Of a stretch of 38,094 nucleotides of DNA, positions 9,194 to 17,691 are shown in pieces (positions within the stretch are counted from its first letter, which is position 1; each line of letters opens with the position of its first letter). The notes below the pieces were generated by a model, which was not told where the DNA came from, ran no database searches, and saw only the letters and a program-made list of their open reading frames with translations. The stretch covers positions 1 to 38,094 of the forward strand of contig JALCSU010000022.1 of assembly GCA_022653735.1 (NCBI GenBank), given 5' to 3'. A program made the translations under genes and the position numbers. This stretch comes from Bacteroidales bacterium (GTDB taxonomy: Bacteria > Bacteroidota > Bacteroidia > Bacteroidales > UBA932).

Positions 9194-10032
9194 CGCTTAT
9201 CCACGTTGTTTCTAATATCCTCACCCCAGAAAAGTTTGGTAGTGAGAGCTTTAAAGAAATTTGACTTTTCAAGATGCACCTTTTTGAGCGAAAATTGTGC
9301 CACCTCTACTGATATTGCGGCGTCTGGTCTCAGAATCAGGCTCCGATTATCCATGGACATCTGGACACGTTCATCTCGGCAGCGCATCCGAATTTTTATC
9401 TTTGTAGAGTCGGGAACGATAAGAGGCCGCACATTCAAATTGTGAGGTGCGATAGGAGCGATGATGAGAACCTTTGAATCAGGGGTGCAAATCGGACCGC
9501 CCACGCTCAATGAATATGCCGTTGAGCCACTGCTCGTAGAAACCAGCAAGCCATCTGCCCAATATGTCGGAATGTCATCCCCGTTAACCGAGACATCGAT
9601 GCCTAGAATAGCAGCCCCAGAGCGGTGCACGCAGATTTCGTTAAGAGCATAAGGCCAGAAAGAGCTCCCTGACTCAATAATATCTCCTTCCACAGAAGCT
9701 TTCAGCAAAGCTCTGTCCTCAATTGAATATGTCCCCGCTGACAAAGCATCAGCAGCCTCTTCAGGCGTATATTCAGACAAGAAGCCGACCCTCCCCATGT
9801 TCACTCCTATGATCGGGATGCCGCTCTCCCCCACTCGTTTCGAAGCCGAAAGAAAAGTTCCATCCCCGCCCAGGCTCATAACCATCCCCGTGTCGGCAGA
9901 GAGATCTTCGCTCGAATGAATCTCGCTGAAGCTGAAGCCACATTTTTCCAATTGCCCGCAAAGAGAAATAAACCGCTTATCCCCCTTCAGAGCTGGATTT
10001 CTAGTATAAACTGCTATATTCATAACATTCAT
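9190..10032 (-). CDS. nadK: NAD kinase
   Basis: 280 residues. Phosphorylates NAD to NADP using ATP or polyphosphate. Signatures: GGDGTFLSA at 55-63 (the conserved GGDG), GVNMGRVGFL at 76-85, ALNEICVHR, and STSSGSTAYSLSVGGP in the C-terminal domain. The start could be the ATG at 10032 or one three codons later at 10023 (MNIAVYTRN, closer to the family start); the sequence does not decide this. First gene of the nadK-uppS-bamA-ompH run, divergent from the second ompH-like gene. Confidence 0.94.
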   Translation of the reverse strand: MNVMNIAVYTRNPALKGDKRFISLCGQLEKCGFSFSEIHSSEDLSADTGMVMSLGGDGTFLSASKRVGESGIPIIGVNMGRVGFLSEYTPEEAADALSAGTYSIEDRALLKASVEGDIIESGSSFWPYALNEICVHRSGAAILGIDVSVNGDDIPTYWADGLLVSTSSGSTAYSLSVGGPICTPDSKVLIIAPIAPHNLNVRPLIVPDSTKIKIRMRCRDERVQMSMDNRSLILRPDAAISVEVAQFSLKKVHLEKSNFFKALTTKLFWGEDIRNNVDKR

Positions 10033-10067
10033 ATTCGCTAAGGTAGGTATTTTTGTAATATTTTATT

Positions 10068-10075
10068 TAATTTTG
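10068..10075 (+). promoter_or_regulatory. -7 promoter box for the OmpH-like gene at 10112
   Basis: TAATTTTG on the plus strand, 36 nt before the ATG, matching TAnnTTTG. A TTTG at 10052-10055 is too close to be a standard -33 element (12 nt). Confidence 0.45.
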
Positions 10076-10111
10076 TCTGTTTAAGAGAAACTAAGAATAA
10101 AAGAAAATATC

Positions 10112-10756
10112 ATGAAACAGACACCACTAATTCTGAGCGTCATTTCGCTCGTCGTAGCATTAGCATTAGGAATCGTTATGCTCACCAGCAACGGAAGCAG
10201 CAGAACTACCAAAGCCAGCACTCCTACCGGAGAGGCAGCGCAGCAGGGATCGATAGTATGGTTCGACCTGGATAGGGTTCTCAATGAATATGACATGGCG
10301 AATGACCTTCGCAGCGTGGTTGAGACCAAGATCCAAGGCATTCAGGAAGAAGTGAACCGCAGAGGCACCAAGCTTCAGAACGATGTGAACAAGTTCCAGT
10401 CAGACATCGACAAAGGCGTTCTGGTTCGCTCAGTCGCCGAGCAGAGGGGGCAGAGACTTCAAGAGCAACAGAACAGTTTCAACAACTACACGAATCAGAA
10501 ACAGCAGGAAATCGCCGAGGAGCAGAGCGTCATGATGAATAAAATCGGCGATGCCATAAACACATACCTGCAGAAACTCAACGAGGAGAAAAAATACGCC
10601 ATGATCATCAGCACGCAAGGAAGCGTTCTTCCTGCTCCTGTAGCAGTCGGCGATCCTAGCCTGGACATCACTGATGAAATCATAGCTGGCCTGAACGACG
10701 AGTACGTGAAGAATAAGGCTAAAGGGACCACATCTCCTGCGGACACCACAAAATAA
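10112..10756 (+). CDS. OmpH/Skp-like protein with N-terminal anchor
   Basis: 214 residues. An N-terminal hydrophobic segment (about 6-25, ILSVISLVVALALGIVML) lacks an obvious cleavage site, so it is probably a signal anchor or uncleaved signal. After a Ser/Thr-rich linker comes GSIVWFDLDRVLNEYDMA, the OmpH core start, and a long Gln- and Glu-rich coiled coil (about 75-155). The C-terminal part KYAMIISTQGSVLPA fits the returning strand of the Skp body. A role as a periplasmic chaperone is inferred from the family. It is a divergent paralog of the ompH at 5161-5760 and heads a three-gene plus-strand unit with a glycosyltransferase and a LysM protein. Confidence 0.8.
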   Translation: MKQTPLILSVISLVVALALGIVMLTSNGSSRTTKASTPTGEAAQQGSIVWFDLDRVLNEYDMANDLRSVVETKIQGIQEEVNRRGTKLQNDVNKFQSDIDKGVLVRSVAEQRGQRLQEQQNSFNNYTNQKQQEIAEEQSVMMNKIGDAINTYLQKLNEEKKYAMIISTQGSVLPAPVAVGDPSLDITDEIIAGLNDEYVKNKAKGTTSPADTTK

Positions 10757-10762
10757 TCAGCC

Positions 10763-11896
10763 TTGAGGATAGCCTTTCTATCTTGTTTCTACCCTTACAG
10801 AGGAGGGATAGCTCAGTTCAACGCGAATCTTTTCCTGGAACTGAGCAAGACGGAAACTGTGAAAGCTTTCAACTTCAAGCGCCAATACCCTCAGTTCCTC
10901 TTCCCTGGCAAGACCCAGTACGTAACTGCCGACGATGAGGCAGCGCCAATTGAAAGCGTGCGTCTGCTCGATACCGTGAATCCTTTCACTTATCGGAAGA
11001 CTTTGAAAGCCATCCGGGAATGGAAGCCAGACCTCGTCATCATCAGTTATTGGATGTCGTTCTTGGCCCCTTCGCTAGGATATGTCGCCAAAGGGCTCTC
11101 AAAGCATTGCAGAGTCGTCTCAATCCTGCACAATGTAATCCCTCATGAGCCTAAATTCTTCGATGCGCCACTCACGAAATATTTTCTGTCAAGCTGCACC
11201 GGCAACATAACCCTCTGCGACGAGGTAGCCGCTGACTTGAAGAAACTGAGCCCAGCGGCACGATACATAACGCTTTTTCACCCGATATATTCCCATTTCG
11301 GAGAAAAGCTGCCTAAAGAGGAGGCAGAGAATACCCTAGGGCTGGAACATGGTAAGAAGAACCTGCTATTCTTCGGTCTCATAAGGGAATATAAAGGATT
11401 GGACATACTCCTAAGAGCATTCGGCCAACTGGACGACAGTTATCAGCTAATCGTTGCCGGTGAGCCATACGGCCCCTTCGAGCAATATCAGAAAATAATA
11501 GATGAGTCTCCGGCAAAAGATAGAATACACTGTTTCACTCATTATATTAAAGACTCCGAGGTAAAGGAATATTTTTCAGCGGCTGACTTGGCAGTCCTAC
11601 CTTACAGATCCGCGACGCAGAGTGGCATTAGCGCCATAGCCTGCCATTTCGAAGTGCCTATGGTCGTCACAGACGTGGGCGGCCTTAAAGAATCAGTAGG
11701 AACTTCTGGCACAGGACTTGTCGCAGGCAAGCCCGATGAAGAGAGCATCCTGAAGGAGATACGCAGGTATTTCAGCGATGAGAGCCTCCGGGAAAGTTTT
11801 TCCGAAAGCATTCGTTCAGAGAAAGCACGGCTCTCTTGGAAATCATTTACTTTGAAACTTTTACAGTTTTCCCAAAGCTTGAACGGAAATGAATAG
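10763..11896 (+). CDS. GT4-family glycosyltransferase, TTG start
   Basis: 377 residues. GT-B fold, retaining glycosyltransferase family 4. The N-terminal domain starts RIAFLSCFYPYRGGIAQFN, the typical acceptor-side nucleotide-loop region. The C-terminal domain has FFGLIREYKGLDILLRAF and LPYRSATQSGISAIACHFE followed by PMVVTDVGG, the donor-binding segment with the conserved acidic and glycine pattern. The start codon is TTG at 10763: the only in-frame upstream codons run straight into the stop codon of the preceding gene 6 bp away, and an ATG start would delete the nucleotide loop. The substrate cannot be told; no polysaccharide cluster is present. The 3' end overlaps the LysM gene by 8 bp. 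Confidence 0.85.
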   Translation: MRIAFLSCFYPYRGGIAQFNANLFLELSKTETVKAFNFKRQYPQFLFPGKTQYVTADDEAAPIESVRLLDTVNPFTYRKTLKAIREWKPDLVIISYWMSFLAPSLGYVAKGLSKHCRVVSILHNVIPHEPKFFDAPLTKYFLSSCTGNITLCDEVAADLKKLSPAARYITLFHPIYSHFGEKLPKEEAENTLGLEHGKKNLLFFGLIREYKGLDILLRAFGQLDDSYQLIVAGEPYGPFEQYQKIIDESPAKDRIHCFTHYIKDSEVKEYFSAADLAVLPYRSATQSGISAIACHFEVPMVVTDVGGLKESVGTSGTGLVAGKPDEESILKEIRRYFSDESLRESFSESIRSEKARLSWKSFTLKLLQFSQSLNGNE

Positions 11897-13595
11897 AATA
11901 CTAATATGCTCACTTGCCGCCCTGTGCCTTATGGCAGCGTCTGCTGCCATCTCCAAGGCTCAGGAATATCAGGCTCCGAAAGTTGAAATCTCGAAAGAGA
12001 AGGTTCGCTATCATGGGACTACATATTACTCGCATATCGTTAAAGAGAAACAGACTATTTATTCCATCTGTAAGGCTTACAATGTGACCCAGCAAGAACT
12101 TTTCGACGCAAATCCTACGCTACATCTCGATACTGAAGGGCTTAAGAAGAATCAGATTCTGCTGATTCCTATTAAGAACCTTACTGAAGAGCAGGAATCA
12201 GAGAAAACTCCGCAAGAAGAGAAAAAGGAGACGGTAGAAAAGCCTGTCGAAGAGCAAAAGCCTGAAAATGTCAGTCCGCAGCCATCGAAGGATGAATATT
12301 TCTTCCATACAGTGAAATGGTATGAAGACCTTAATTCAATAGCCCGAAAATACAAAGTATCAAAACTCTCCATCATTAATATAAATGGGCTTCAGAGCCA
12401 GAAGGTCAAACGCCGTCAGGTGCTTAGGATACCTCGCGACCACAAGAAGTGGGAGAATGTCACGCTAACGAACTTAGAAACGGCGGAAAAAGAACCGGAA
12501 GAGATTAAAACCAGCACGGAAGTTCAAGAGGAAAGCATCTCAGAGATACTAAGCAATGCCGGCAATCATCAAGTGCGCGCCGCCATCTTAATGCCATTCA
12601 ATATCTCGAAGACTACAGACAGGCAGCTAGTGATGGATTTCTACTGCGGCGCCCTCATGGCAGCCAGAGACCTGGGCAATGAAGGAATCAAGATAGACAT
12701 AAGCGCATATGATTACGATAACGGGAATCTGCCATCTGGCATTTTCCAGGATAATGATTTCGTACTTGGGCCTGTAGCGAAAGCCAACCTTGCCAGAGCG
12801 GCAGCGATAAGCGATGGGGAATCTTGGATCATCTCCCCTGCCGACAGGATGGCAGAAGCCCTTGCAGATTCCGTAAAGAACTTTATCCAGGCTCCTGCCT
12901 CTGTCGAAGCACAAATAAACGACGCTGTCCAATGGCTGAAGACCGACTTAAAGAAAGGCGACAAAGTAATCCTCATCTCGCAGAGTGGCAACGCAAAAGG
13001 CTATGGCTCCTATTTATCTAACTTAATGAGCCATTCCGGCATAAATTTCTCCAATGTAGCCGTGAATGTGCTCGAAGCAGCGAGACTTTCCGAGAAATTG
13101 GCTGGGCATCTTAGCACTGAAGGAACTACAAGGGTTATCACGACCTCCGACAGCGAGTCATTCATGAACCAGATAGTGAAGAGTTTGTACATCCTCTCTG
13201 TCTCAGGGAAGGACATAGCTTTGTACACTAATGCTAAAATCCGAACATTCAATACAATAGAGACGAAACAGCTGCATGGGGTGAAGCTTCACGTAAGCGT
13301 CGCTTCAGAGGTTGATTACAGCTCTGCTCAAGTTCAAGAATTCACTCTTTCATATAGAGCCTTATTCAAGGCAGAGCCAAGCCATTTCTCGTTCCAGGGA
13401 TACGACTTGATGAGGCAATTCTCAATTTTGGCATCAAAATACGGTAAAAAATGGCCTAGGATGATTGATGCCTTCACGATGAATGGATTGCAGTCTGATT
13501 TCGACTACGTAAGGAAGCCAGGGGGCGGTTACGCCAACACGGCGACAAGACGCGTCATTTATGCGCCAGATTACTCTATTGAGATTGTAGAATAG
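11889..13595 (+). CDS. Exported LysM protein with periplasmic-binding-like C-terminal domain
   Basis: 568 residues. Signal peptide about 1-24 (MNRILICSLAALCLMAASAA to SKA). Two LysM domains bind peptidoglycan: the first about 46-95 (YYSHIVKEKQTIYSICKAY), the second about 137-182 (YFFHTVKWYEDLNSIARKY). They are separated by a Glu/Lys/Pro-rich linker (about 100-135). From about 228 on (VRAAILMPFNI) the sequence resembles a type 1 periplasmic-binding fold like that of LivJ-type or LpoA-like proteins. Family members are common in Bacteroidetes; the ligand and role are unknown. By analogy with LpoA a cell-wall synthesis regulator is possible, but that is speculation. It overlaps the glycosyltransferase by 8 bp and converges with recN. 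Confidence 0.85.
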   Translation: MNRILICSLAALCLMAASAAISKAQEYQAPKVEISKEKVRYHGTTYYSHIVKEKQTIYSICKAYNVTQQELFDANPTLHLDTEGLKKNQILLIPIKNLTEEQESEKTPQEEKKETVEKPVEEQKPENVSPQPSKDEYFFHTVKWYEDLNSIARKYKVSKLSIININGLQSQKVKRRQVLRIPRDHKKWENVTLTNLETAEKEPEEIKTSTEVQEESISEILSNAGNHQVRAAILMPFNISKTTDRQLVMDFYCGALMAARDLGNEGIKIDISAYDYDNGNLPSGIFQDNDFVLGPVAKANLARAAAISDGESWIISPADRMAEALADSVKNFIQAPASVEAQINDAVQWLKTDLKKGDKVILISQSGNAKGYGSYLSNLMSHSGINFSNVAVNVLEAARLSEKLAGHLSTEGTTRVITTSDSESFMNQIVKSLYILSVSGKDIALYTNAKIRTFNTIETKQLHGVKLHVSVASEVDYSSAQVQEFTLSYRALFKAEPSHFSFQGYDLMRQFSILASKYGKKWPRMIDAFTMNGLQSDFDYVRKPGGGYANTATRRVIYAPDYSIEIVE

Positions 13596-13601
13596 ATTTT
13601 T

Positions 13602-15284
13602 CTATCTTCCTGCGAGAAGGGATTTAGCATTTGCGATTGCGGCCGGGGTTATCTTTTCTCCGCTCAGCATCCTGGCTATCTCCATCACTCTGTCATTTCC
13701 GGAAATCTGACGAATGGATGAATACGCTTTTGTGCCCAATGCATTATATTCCTTTTCAACAAGATAATGGGCATTGCCCCTAGAAGCGACTTGCGGCAGG
13801 TGGGTAATGGCGAATATCTGCATGTCGCTACCCATGTCGCAAATCATCTTTCCCATTTTATCAGCAACGCTGCCTGACACGCCAGAATCTATCTCATCGA
13901 AGATGAGAGTAGGCATGTTTACGAATTTGGCCATCATGGCCTTCAGGCATAGCATCAGGCGGGACATTTCGCCCCCCGAAGCGCAGCGGCTGAGATCCAA
14001 AGGGTCGTTTCCAGTCGAAGAAAAGAGGTATCTGACGGCATCTTTTCCATTTTTTGACGGCATCGCAGGAGAAATTTGAACATCGAAAATCGCATGCTCC
14101 AATTCAAGAGACCGCACGGACTCCATGACCTTGTCAGAGAATGGGCGAACGGCTTTCTGCCTCTTGGAATGGAGGGTGGAACATATTCCATCATATATTT
14201 TTTTCTCCGACTCTATCTCTTTTTCTAATGCCTGCCGACGCTCATCTAAAGAAGTGGAATCGAACAGCTTCTGAGAAAGGGCATCCCGCTTCGCTATCAA
14301 TTCAGTCACATTCGAAGCCCCATACTGCTTCATTAAATCATACAGGAGCGACAGCCTGTCCTCAACTGCATTCAGTCTGTCCTCAGAAAGAGACACTCCG
14401 TCATTAGCGGCGGACACTTCTTGCTCTATGTCCGAAAGTTCCAGGCGAGAAGCCTCTATCCTCCTCGCAAGCGAAGCCGCCTCAGGCACAAAATTTTGAA
14501 TTTTCTCCAAACTCTTCTGAGCCTCTTTAAGAGCCGAGACTATGGAAACCTGCTCTCCGTCAGAATATTCCCCATTGAATATGCTTTCTGTGGCTCCCAG
14601 ACTCTCCTTTATTTCCTCAGCGTTAGCAAGTTGCTTCTGCTCCGCCTCAAGCGATTCCAACTCTCCCTCCTGAAGCTTTGCCTTCTCTAGCTTCTCCAGC
14701 CTAGCCTCGGTGTATTCCCTCTCTTCTGAAAGAATAGAGAGCCTCGATTTGACATCAGAGAGCTGCGACTCAAGGTTATTAATCTTTGAATATGTCGAAG
14801 CACAGTCCGTCAGGAGGCTACCGCAACCAGCATAGTGGTCCAGGAGCGATAGCTGGAACTCGTGATCGGAAAGCAGCAGAGTCTGATGCTGGGAATGAAT
14901 GTCCACGAGCCTCGTCCCTATAGACTGCAGAATCTGCAAGCTGACAGGAGAGTCGTTCACGAAAGACCGAGAGCGACCAGACTTGTTAACGACTCGACGA
15001 AGAATCAACTCGCCATCCTCGCACGCTAAATCATTCTCTCCAATTATTCCCATCAAGACACTGTCTGAAGCAGGAATGCTGAACACTGCCTCCACTACGC
15101 AGGAGTCAGCGTTGCCGCCTATTGCTGAAGACTCGGCCTTTGCGCCAAGCAAAAGAGACAAAGCGCCAAGCAAGATGGATTTTCCCGCGCCCGTCTGCCC
15201 GGAAATAATGATGAGACCCTCTGGAAAAGAAACATCCAGAGAGTCTATCAATGCATAGTTGCTGATCTGAAGGGATTTCAGCAT
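13602..15284 (-). CDS. recN: DNA repair ATPase RecN
   Basis: 560 residues, normal length. SMC-like ATPase acting at DNA double-strand breaks. Walker A GQTGAGKS at 29-36, a long central coiled coil (about 150-380, rich in Glu, Leu, Lys and Ser), ABC signature LSRCASGGEMSRLML and Walker B LIFDEIDSGVSG near the C terminus, then the switch THLPQVAS. Last gene of the minus-strand trxB-bamD-rpoZ-recN run, 9 bp after rpoZ. It converges with the LysM gene with only 6 bp between the stop codons. Confidence 0.95.
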   Translation of the reverse strand: MLKSLQISNYALIDSLDVSFPEGLIIISGQTGAGKSILLGALSLLLGAKAESSAIGGNADSCVVEAVFSIPASDSVLMGIIGENDLACEDGELILRRVVNKSGRSRSFVNDSPVSLQILQSIGTRLVDIHSQHQTLLLSDHEFQLSLLDHYAGCGSLLTDCASTYSKINNLESQLSDVKSRLSILSEEREYTEARLEKLEKAKLQEGELESLEAEQKQLANAEEIKESLGATESIFNGEYSDGEQVSIVSALKEAQKSLEKIQNFVPEAASLARRIEASRLELSDIEQEVSAANDGVSLSEDRLNAVEDRLSLLYDLMKQYGASNVTELIAKRDALSQKLFDSTSLDERRQALEKEIESEKKIYDGICSTLHSKRQKAVRPFSDKVMESVRSLELEHAIFDVQISPAMPSKNGKDAVRYLFSSTGNDPLDLSRCASGGEMSRLMLCLKAMMAKFVNMPTLIFDEIDSGVSGSVADKMGKMICDMGSDMQIFAITHLPQVASRGNAHYLVEKEYNALGTKAYSSIRQISGNDRVMEIARMLSGEKITPAAIANAKSLLAGR

Positions 15285-15293
15285 CGCCGTAAA

Positions 15294-15659
15294 CTATTCG
15301 GCGTCAGTTTCTTTCGGCTCGTCTTTAACAGGACCATTCTCTTCTGTTGCTCCAGCCTTCCTGTAGTAGAGCTCGCCATCCTCAAATTCCTGAATAGCGA
15401 TTAGATCAGGTTTCGGCAGTTTCTCGTAATATTTAGAGATTTCTATCTGCTCCTTGTTCTCGAACACCTCGTCCATAGTATCCCTTTCGTTCTTGAATTC
15501 CTCCAGTTTCTTGGCGAGTTCTTTCTTCTCCGCCAACGAAATCTGATTCGCTCTCTTGGAAAGGATTACGCATGTTTCGTAAAGATTGCCCGTAGCTTCC
15601 GCCAAATACTTCACGTCCCTTGTGATAGTGTTCTGAGGTACTTTCTTACTAATTTCCAT
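15294..15659 (-). CDS. rpoZ: RNA polymerase omega subunit, Bacteroidetes type
   Basis: 121 residues. It matches the Bacteroidetes form of omega, with the pattern TITRDVKYLAEATGNLYETC, then SKRANQIS, then a Glu/Lys-rich middle, then ENKEQIEISKYYEKLPKP and a C-terminal EFEDGELYYRK. Omega stabilises the beta-prime subunit during RNA polymerase assembly. It sits between bamD (43 bp gap) and recN (9 bp gap). Confidence 0.85.
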   Translation of the reverse strand: MEISKKVPQNTITRDVKYLAEATGNLYETCVILSKRANQISLAEKKELAKKLEEFKNERDTMDEVFENKEQIEISKYYEKLPKPDLIAIQEFEDGELYYRKAGATEENGPVKDEPKETDAE

Positions 15660-15702
15660 TTATCTAATGCTTTATTTACTCTATTTTTTGTACGCATCCG
15701 CT

Positions 15703-16581
15703 TTAGCGGATTGTTTCATTTTTTTCATTATCGCGATTAAAGTCCTTCTCTTTCACCTCCAAGTCAGCTTCGGTGCCAGAATATCTGCCCAATGCCTTCT
15801 GAGCCCTATCATAATAGTGGGAAAGCTCCTTCCTGTTCTTTGAGTCAGGATATTCCCCGATGAAATTGTAATAGTCATCGACGAACGTCAGGTAACGATC
15901 CTTCTGCTTGGACTCGACGCTCATGCTGGCATATTTGTACGAGGATTTAGCGAGATAATAAAGAATGTCCTCTCGGTAAATATTGTCAGCGTCATCTTTC
16001 AATATATTCTTAAAAGCCGTCCATGCAGCCTTGTAATACTCCATGTTATAATAAAGCTTCGCATTTTCGAACGCCTTCTTGTCCAGCCTCTCGTTAAGGT
16101 TTTTCAGCATGTTCTCGCAGATTGTCCTATGAGGTGAGTCTGGATTATCTACCAGATATTGATTGATCACTGCGATAGCATTTCTCGTAGGGTTCTGATC
16201 CAGCTCGTAACGATAGGTGGAGCGGTAAAGACAGTCAATCCTGAGGAATGCTGCGTCCTGCGCGAACGGGCTGTTCGGGAAATTTGTCAGGAAGTTCGCC
16301 AAATTAGTCTCAGCCGTATAATAATCCTTGTACCTATAATTGCTTAGGCCCCAGTAATATTGCACCGTGTCGTCTCTGGCAGTGCCATTGGTCAGCACCG
16401 AAAGAGATTCGAACAGCTGAGCAGCCTTCTGATATTTTCCCTTATTGAAATAGTCGAATGCCGCAGCATACTTAGCATCCACGTCGCTGCCGTTCAGCAG
16501 GGCCTCGAACTGGGATTTGCAAGACGTAAGAGCGGCAATCATGACTGCCGCAGCAATGAATATCTTGAAAGACTTAGACAT
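15703..16581 (-). CDS. bamD: Outer-membrane assembly lipoprotein BamD
   Basis: 292 residues from the ATG at 16579-16581, giving a lipoprotein signal MSKSFKIFIAAAVMIAALTSC with lipidated Cys21. A longer frame would run into trxB and bury the signal, so it was rejected. The body is made of TPR-like helical repeats: AAAFDYFNKGKYQKAAQLFE, YRYKDYYTAETNLANFL, and PDSPHRTICENMLKNLNERL, the last being the most BamD-like stretch. It is the essential lipoprotein partner of BamA in the BAM complex. It begins 19 bp after the trxB stop, in the order trxB-bamD-rpoZ-recN. Confidence 0.9.
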   Translation of the reverse strand: MSKSFKIFIAAAVMIAALTSCKSQFEALLNGSDVDAKYAAAFDYFNKGKYQKAAQLFESLSVLTNGTARDDTVQYYWGLSNYRYKDYYTAETNLANFLTNFPNSPFAQDAAFLRIDCLYRSTYRYELDQNPTRNAIAVINQYLVDNPDSPHRTICENMLKNLNERLDKKAFENAKLYYNMEYYKAAWTAFKNILKDDADNIYREDILYYLAKSSYKYASMSVESKQKDRYLTFVDDYYNFIGEYPDSKNRKELSHYYDRAQKALGRYSGTEADLEVKEKDFNRDNEKNETIR

Positions 16582-16600
16582 ATTATTAATATTTCGCATT

Positions 16601-17524
16601 CTAATGCGACAGCAGGAATTTCTCAACATCCAATGCAGCTCGGCAGCCAGACGCAGCAGCTGTGATGGCCTGCCTGTATCTCGGATCCTGAACATCCCCG
16701 GCCGCGAAAACTCCTTCAACGTTTGTCTGAGAATTCTTGCCGTCTGTTACGATGTAGCCATTCTCGTCGGTCTTGACCCACTGCACGAACATATCGGAAT
16801 TCGGGTGATGACCGATGGCCAGGAAAAAGCCGTCGACTTGAATATCAAAAACCTTACCATCTTTCCTAAGTATTCGAACGCCAGTCACCCCGTTTCCATC
16901 CCCCAGCACTTCTTGCGTGCTGCAGTTCCAGAGGACCTCGATGTTCTTCGCATTATTCACCCGCTCCTGCATGGCCTGAGAAGCCCTGAAGACATCCCTG
17001 CGGACTATCATGTAGACCTTGCTGCAAAGATTCGACAGGTACGTCGCCTCCTCGCAAGCAGTGTCCCCACCCCCGACTACGGCTACGGCCTTGTTCCTGT
17101 AGAAAAATCCGTCGCAAGTAGCGCAAGCAGAAACCCCCATGCCTTTGTACTTTTCCTCGGACGGCAGACCTAGATATTTAGCCGTTGCTCCAGTAGCGAT
17201 AATCAACGCATCAGCGACCAGCTCAGAGTCTTCATCGACTTTCACATGAAAAGGCCTGGAAGACAGGTCAACGGAGCTTATCACCCCGCTACGCACGTCA
17301 GCGCCAAGCCTGACGGCCTGTTCCCTCATGTTTCCCATAAGTTCGTTTGCGTCAACTCCATCCCTGAAGCCCGGGTAATTCTCGACCTTGGTCGTCGTCG
17401 TGAGCTGCCCTCCCGGCTCAAGTCCTTCATAGAGTACCGGAGACAGTCCTGCCCTAGAAGCATATATAGCGGCAGTGTAGCCAGCAGGCCCACCACCAAT
17501 TATAAGACATCTGATATTTTCCAT
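16601..17524 (-). CDS. trxB: Thioredoxin reductase
   Basis: 307 residues, the low-molecular-weight flavoprotein type. It transfers electrons from NADPH to thioredoxin. FAD-binding GGGPAG at 10-15, redox-active CATC with Cys134 and Cys137 in GVSACATCDGFFY, the second dinucleotide motif GGGDTACEEA at 151-160, and the C-terminal GVFAAGDVQD that closes the FAD site. First gene of a minus-strand run, divergent from the PerR-like regulator gene, which makes control by that regulator plausible. Confidence 0.95.
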   Translation of the reverse strand: MENIRCLIIGGGPAGYTAAIYASRAGLSPVLYEGLEPGGQLTTTTKVENYPGFRDGVDANELMGNMREQAVRLGADVRSGVISSVDLSSRPFHVKVDEDSELVADALIIATGATAKYLGLPSEEKYKGMGVSACATCDGFFYRNKAVAVVGGGDTACEEATYLSNLCSKVYMIVRRDVFRASQAMQERVNNAKNIEVLWNCSTQEVLGDGNGVTGVRILRKDGKVFDIQVDGFFLAIGHHPNSDMFVQWVKTDENGYIVTDGKNSQTNVEGVFAAGDVQDPRYRQAITAAASGCRAALDVEKFLLSH

Positions 17525-17554
17525 ATACTTAAATTTATCATAGCTGATGAGTTA

Positions 17555-17562
17555 CAAATATA
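17555..17562 (-). promoter_or_regulatory. -7 promoter box for trxB
   Basis: Minus strand TATATTTG, 30 nt before the trxB ATG; matches TAnnTTTG. No good -33 element, though the expected region borders the inverted repeat at 17582-17600. Confidence 0.5.
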
Positions 17563-17581
17563 ATCAAATTAAATAGAAACT

Positions 17582-17600
17582 CGCATTCTGTGCGAATGCG
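17582..17600. promoter_or_regulatory. Inverted repeat between trxB and the PerR-like gene
   Basis: CGCATTC, five-base spacer TGTGC, GAATGCG: perfect 7-bp arms. It lies about 20 bp upstream of the trxB -7 box and could be an operator. It is too far from a T run to be an obvious terminator. Confidence 0.4.
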
Positions 17601-17618
17601 GAAAATAATAATTTAAAT

Positions 17619-17635
17619 AATTATAAATTATAATT
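17619..17635. promoter_or_regulatory. Palindromic Fur/PerR-box-like operator
   Basis: AATTATAAATTATAATT is a perfect 8-1-8 inverted repeat whose core TTATAA-A-TTATAA resembles the PerR box (TTATAATnATTATAA) with one base less on each inner arm. Its right edge overlaps the -33 region of the downstream Fur-family gene, a good position for autorepression. The flanks are AT-rich, so a chance palindrome cannot be excluded. Confidence 0.5.
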
Positions 17636-17663
17636 GCTTTGAATTATTTTTCTATTATATTTG
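17633..17663 (+). promoter_or_regulatory. Promoter of the PerR-like gene
   Basis: -33-like ATTG at 17633-17636, 19 nt spacer, -7 TATATTTG at 17656-17663, then 28 nt to the ATG. Consensus match and spacing fit Bacteroidetes sigma-ABfr promoters. Confidence 0.6.
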
Positions 17664-17691
17664 CACTCAGAATTTTAGAGACATACTAATT

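Noticed and set aside
16582..16719. Upstream extension of the BamD frame
   Set aside because: It lies in the end of trxB and would place the lipoprotein signal inside the protein.
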